Assembly (NCBI GenBank): GCA_030403585.1
Contig: JAUEPE010000012.1
Coordinates: forward strand, 1 to 64,000
Origin: Frankia sp. RB7
Lineage (GTDB): Bacteria; Pseudomonadota; Alphaproteobacteria; Rhizobiales; Xanthobacteraceae
Direction of reading: 5' to 3'
Length of the DNA: 64,000 bases
The position numbers and the translations under genes are program-made. The notes under the pieces were generated by a model that ran no database searches, was not told where the DNA came from, and saw only the letters and a program-made list of their open reading frames with translations. How positions within the stretch are numbered: the first letter of the stretch is position 1; each line of letters opens with the position of its first letter. Shown piece after piece: positions 61,464-64,000 of the stretch.

Positions 61464-64000
61464 GGGCTGGTCTTGCGGGAACGCTCCATGGCCGCCCGCG
61501 CTTCGAAAATCTCCGGCAACTCCCGTGCGTTGGTGAACATCCCGACCACCGGACCGAGCACGCTGTGCGCCTGCGCATCGGTTCCGCTCGCCTGATACAG
61601 TCTCGCAAGCGAAAGCGCTGCGCGCAGCTCGTACGTCGCGGTGTGCTGCGCCCGTGCGGTCTCGATGGCCTGGATGAACGCCGCCTCCGCGGCGACGATA
61701 TCGATGGGATCCTTGCGCAGCAGCAGCTCGCCGCGCCAGCGCTGGATCTCCGGCGTGAACCATTGCTGTCCGGTCCGCTCGACCTCGACAAGCTGTTCGT
61801 CGAGGATCGCGAGCGCCTCGTCGAACTGCCCCTCGCCGGCCTTGGCTTCCGCAAGCAGCGTCCAGGTCAAAGGCACATAGAGCCCGGTCGCCATCTTTCC
61901 GACCAGCGGCAGCGCGATGGAATCCTCCATCTCCTGGAGCCCGGCCGCGCGCTCGCCGAGACGGCAGCGGATCCAGCCGTTCCAGAATTTGCCGGCTCGC
62001 GTGTAGAGCAGAAGGCCGTGCTCGCGGCTGAGCTCGATCACGGCATCGACATGGGGCCTCGCGCCTTCAGGATTGCCGCGCACCGCTTCGAGCACGATCT
62101 TGTGGAAATGCGTGTAGACCATCGTCGCGACATGGCCGCTGTCGGCCGCGCGGCGGATCGCCTGCTGCGCCAGTTGCTCGGCGCGGTCGACTTCGCCGAG
62201 CGGCCACAGCACCAGCGCGAGGTAGATCGCCGCAGCGATCCCGCAATCGTGGCCGTACAGGAAGGCGAGATTGCGATCGTGCTCGTCGCGGTAGATCGTG
62301 ATCGCCTGCTCGAGATGCCGCTTGGCATCGACGAAATTGCCCTCGAACCATCGCGTCATGCCGCAGACACGATGGGCGATCCCCGCCTCCGGCGCGTCGG
62401 GCCGGTCGGCGGTGTCGTGCACGAAGGCCTGCGCCAGCTCCTGCATCGATCCGAGCTCGCTGCGAACGAGGCTGCCGACCCACAGGCCGTAGGTGGCGGC
62501 GAAGCGCTCGGGTGCGCCCTTGAGGCTGGAGGCGAGCTCGCGCGCGCGTGCGAACGCGACCGACGTCTCCGGCGCACCATAGCCGCGCGTTGCGATCAGC
62601 GCGTTGCCATAGGCGATCTGCAATTGCAGCCGCCGGCTCTGTCCGGCCGGACTTTCGCTCAAGCCTTCCGCAAGACCGATGGCCTTGGTCAGATGCGCGA
62701 TCGCCTCCGGATAGGCCGAGCTGCGCAAGGACCGGTCGCCCGCCTTGCCCCACCACTCGACGGCGTCCTCGACGAGACCGGCCTGCGTGAGATGATGCGC
62801 GGTAATTTCGGGCGCTGCTGCGGCGGCGTCCGGGAATTTCTCCTGGAGCACGGACGCGATCCGCTCGTGCAATCGCCGCCGGCTGCTCCTGAGCAGGCTT
62901 TCATAGGCGGTGTCCTGCACCAGCGCGTGCTTGAACGTATAGACGCTTTCGGGCGCGGCCCCGCTGCGGAAAATCAACTCGGCGGCTTCGAGCTGGGCGA
63001 GCCGGGCATCGAGCTCCGCATCGTCCTTGTCCGAGATCGCACGCAGCAGCACGTCGGAGAATTCGCGGCCGATGACGGCGCACACTTGCGCGACCTCCTT
63101 TGCAGGCCCGAGCCGGTCGAGCCGCGCCATCAGCGAATCCTGGAGCGTCGTCGGGATCGACAGGCGCGGCAGGCTGCCGGCCATCCTGTAGCGGCCGCCC
63201 GCGCCCTTTTCGAGGACGCCCATCTCGAGCACCGTGCGCGTCAGCTCCTCGACGAACAGCGGGATGCCGTCGGTCCGCGTCGCGATCTGCGTGACCAGTT
63301 CGGACGGGACCGCGCGGCTTCCGATCACCTCGGCGATCATCCGCTGGACGTCGGTTTCCTCGAGCCGTCCGAGCTCCAGCGTCGTCAAATTCGCCGGGCC
63401 CATCCATGGCAGCGTGAATTCGTCGCGGAACGTCAGAACGAGCAGCAGGCGAAGCTGGTCGGCCAGCCTGACCGCAAGCCCGAGCAGCTCGAGCGAGGTC
63501 GCATCGGCCCAATGCAAATCCTCGACGATGCAGACCACGGGCGCCTCGGCGCACAGGCGCTGCAGGCGCTGGATCAGCGCGGCAAGCGTGTTGCGCCGCA
63601 GCTGTTGCGGCGTCCAGTCGAGCGGCGGATGGCGTCCGTCGGTGGCAATCGACAGCAGATCCGCAAACAGCGGCACCAGCGTCGGCGTCTTCAGATCGCT
63701 GCGCCCGAGCAGCGCTTCGAGCTTGCGCAGCCGCTGCGCGTTGCTATCGCCGGCGCCGAGCTTCGCCGACCGCTGCAGCTGCGTGATGACAGGATAGAGC
63801 GCGCTGGCGCGATGATGTGGCGAACACTGATAGCGCAACCGGATGTGCGGCTCCGCCGCGATCCGCTCATTGAAGAAATGCGCCGCGAGCCGCGACTTGC
63901 CGATGCCGGGCTCGCCTGAAATCAGCACGACCTGGCCCTGGCCGCGCCAGGCCCGTTGCTTGCACTCGGCCAGCCGATCGAGCTCGTGCTCGCGGCCGAC
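61442..64000 (-). CDS. AAA ATPase/TPR regulator, probable adenylate-cyclase-type protein (5' end outside window)
   Basis: The frame runs on beyond 64000, so the N-terminus is missing; the visible part begins VGREHELDRLAECKQRAWRG and continues at Walker A SGEPGIGKS. It has Walker B VVCIVEDLHWAD and the DGIPLFVEELTRTVLEMG region typical of AAA_16-type ATPase domains in proteins that carry an N-terminal class III adenylate/guanylate cyclase or similar catalytic domain. The C-terminal 500 residues are helical TPR-like repeats. The catalytic domain is unseen, so the cyclase label is inferred. The 3' end overlaps the fatty-acid-hydroxylase gene. Confidence 0.82.
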   Translation of the reverse strand, partial: VGREHELDRLAECKQRAWRGQGQVVLISGEPGIGKSRLAAHFFNERIAAEPHIRLRYQCSPHHRASALYPVITQLQRSAKLGAGDSNAQRLRKLEALLGRSDLKTPTLVPLFADLLSIATDGRHPPLDWTPQQLRRNTLAALIQRLQRLCAEAPVVCIVEDLHWADATSLELLGLAVRLADQLRLLLVLTFRDEFTLPWMGPANLTTLELGRLEETDVQRMIAEVIGSRAVPSELVTQIATRTDGIPLFVEELTRTVLEMGVLEKGAGGRYRMAGSLPRLSIPTTLQDSLMARLDRLGPAKEVAQVCAVIGREFSDVLLRAISDKDDAELDARLAQLEAAELIFRSGAAPESVYTFKHALVQDTAYESLLRSSRRRLHERIASVLQEKFPDAAAAAPEITAHHLTQAGLVEDAVEWWGKAGDRSLRSSAYPEAIAHLTKAIGLAEGLSESPAGQSRRLQLQIAYGNALIATRGYGAPETSVAFARARELASSLKGAPERFAATYGLWVGSLVRSELGSMQELAQAFVHDTADRPDAPEAGIAHRVCGMTRWFEGNFVDAKRHLEQAITIYRDEHDRNLAFLYGHDCGIAAAIYLALVLWPLGEVDRAEQLAQQAIRRAADSGHVATMVYTHFHKIVLEAVRGNPEGARPHVDAVIELSREHGLLLYTRAGKFWNGWIRCRLGERAAGLQEMEDSIALPLVGKMATGLYVPLTWTLLAEAKAGEGQFDEALAILDEQLVEVERTGQQWFTPEIQRWRGELLLRKDPIDIVAAEAAFIQAIETARAQHTATYELRAALSLARLYQASGTDAQAHSVLGPVVGMFTNARELPEIFEARAAMERSRKTSPCANPCD

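Noticed and set aside
61322..63919. 865-codon plus-strand frame
   Set aside because: It is antisense to the AAA/TPR gene, with the composition expected from a GC-rich complementary strand.

Overview
The window is a GC-rich alphaproteobacterial chromosome segment, most likely Bradyrhizobium or a close relative in the Nitrobacteraceae. The strongest evidence is a circularly permuted, two-piece tmRNA whose tag reads ANDNFAPVAQAA, a tag I recall from Bradyrhizobium and Rhodopseudomonas. Supporting signs are the many solute-binding proteins (Bug/TctC, Liv, NitT and TrpX types), the hflK-hflC-DUF2065-degP order, and families of palindromic intergenic repeats. No phage, transposase, CRISPR array or tRNA gene was seen.

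Layout. 0-5 kb: a Bug-type binding protein, a large MscS channel and a secreted zincin-like protein. 5-11 kb: a branched-chain amino acid or amide ABC operon (binding protein, livG, livF, livH, livM) ending in an overlapping PPK2 kinase gene, with a Nudix gene beyond it. 11-18 kb: a NitT/TauT-type importer whose binding-protein gene is separated from its permease and ATPase genes by a DUF305 / YVTN propeller / ECF sigma / anti-sigma operon. 17.8-24 kb: an osmoprotectant ABC system with a fused permease-binding protein, a rhodanese, and a NEW3-protein/ABC-2 exporter operon. 24-28.5 kb: an LtaS-like sulfatase-fold membrane enzyme, an orphan TrpX-type binding protein, and a TetR regulator divergent from a membrane protein with two matching operator dyads.

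29-38 kb is the branched-chain amino acid biosynthesis region: ilvC, LysE and EamA transporters, a methyltransferase, ilvH, a threonine dehydratase-like gene and ilvB. Ahead of ilvB lie a promoter, a leader peptide rich in Ile, Leu and Val codons, and an intrinsic terminator, which together form a classical ribosome-mediated attenuator. miaA and divergent serB follow. 38-44 kb: thyA, a GNAT gene, folA, hflK, hflC, DUF2065 and degP, with degP broken by an exact 23-bp tandem duplication. 44-49 kb: a tripartite tricarboxylate transporter (tctB, tctA, tctC) with a strong terminator hairpin just upstream of tctC, and a two-gene chromate transporter.

49-55 kb: the permuted ssrA gene sits directly beside sspB, which encodes the adaptor that delivers ssrA-tagged proteins to ClpXP; then fumC, a DUF4169/ribbon-helix-helix gene pair and feoA-feoB. 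55-64 kb: an MFS transporter, a RimJ-type acetyltransferase, a DUF1254 protein, a TetR/SDR divergent pair with paired operators, a small secreted protein, a fatty-acid-hydroxylase-family membrane protein, and a large AAA/TPR regulator running off the end of the window.

Most genes are ordinary accessory or housekeeping genes. The items most worth a second look are the ilvB attenuator, the degP duplication, the ssrA-sspB linkage, the two TetR operator pairs, the terminator before tctC and the split NitT operon. I found no clear evidence of a wholly new defence or mobile system.
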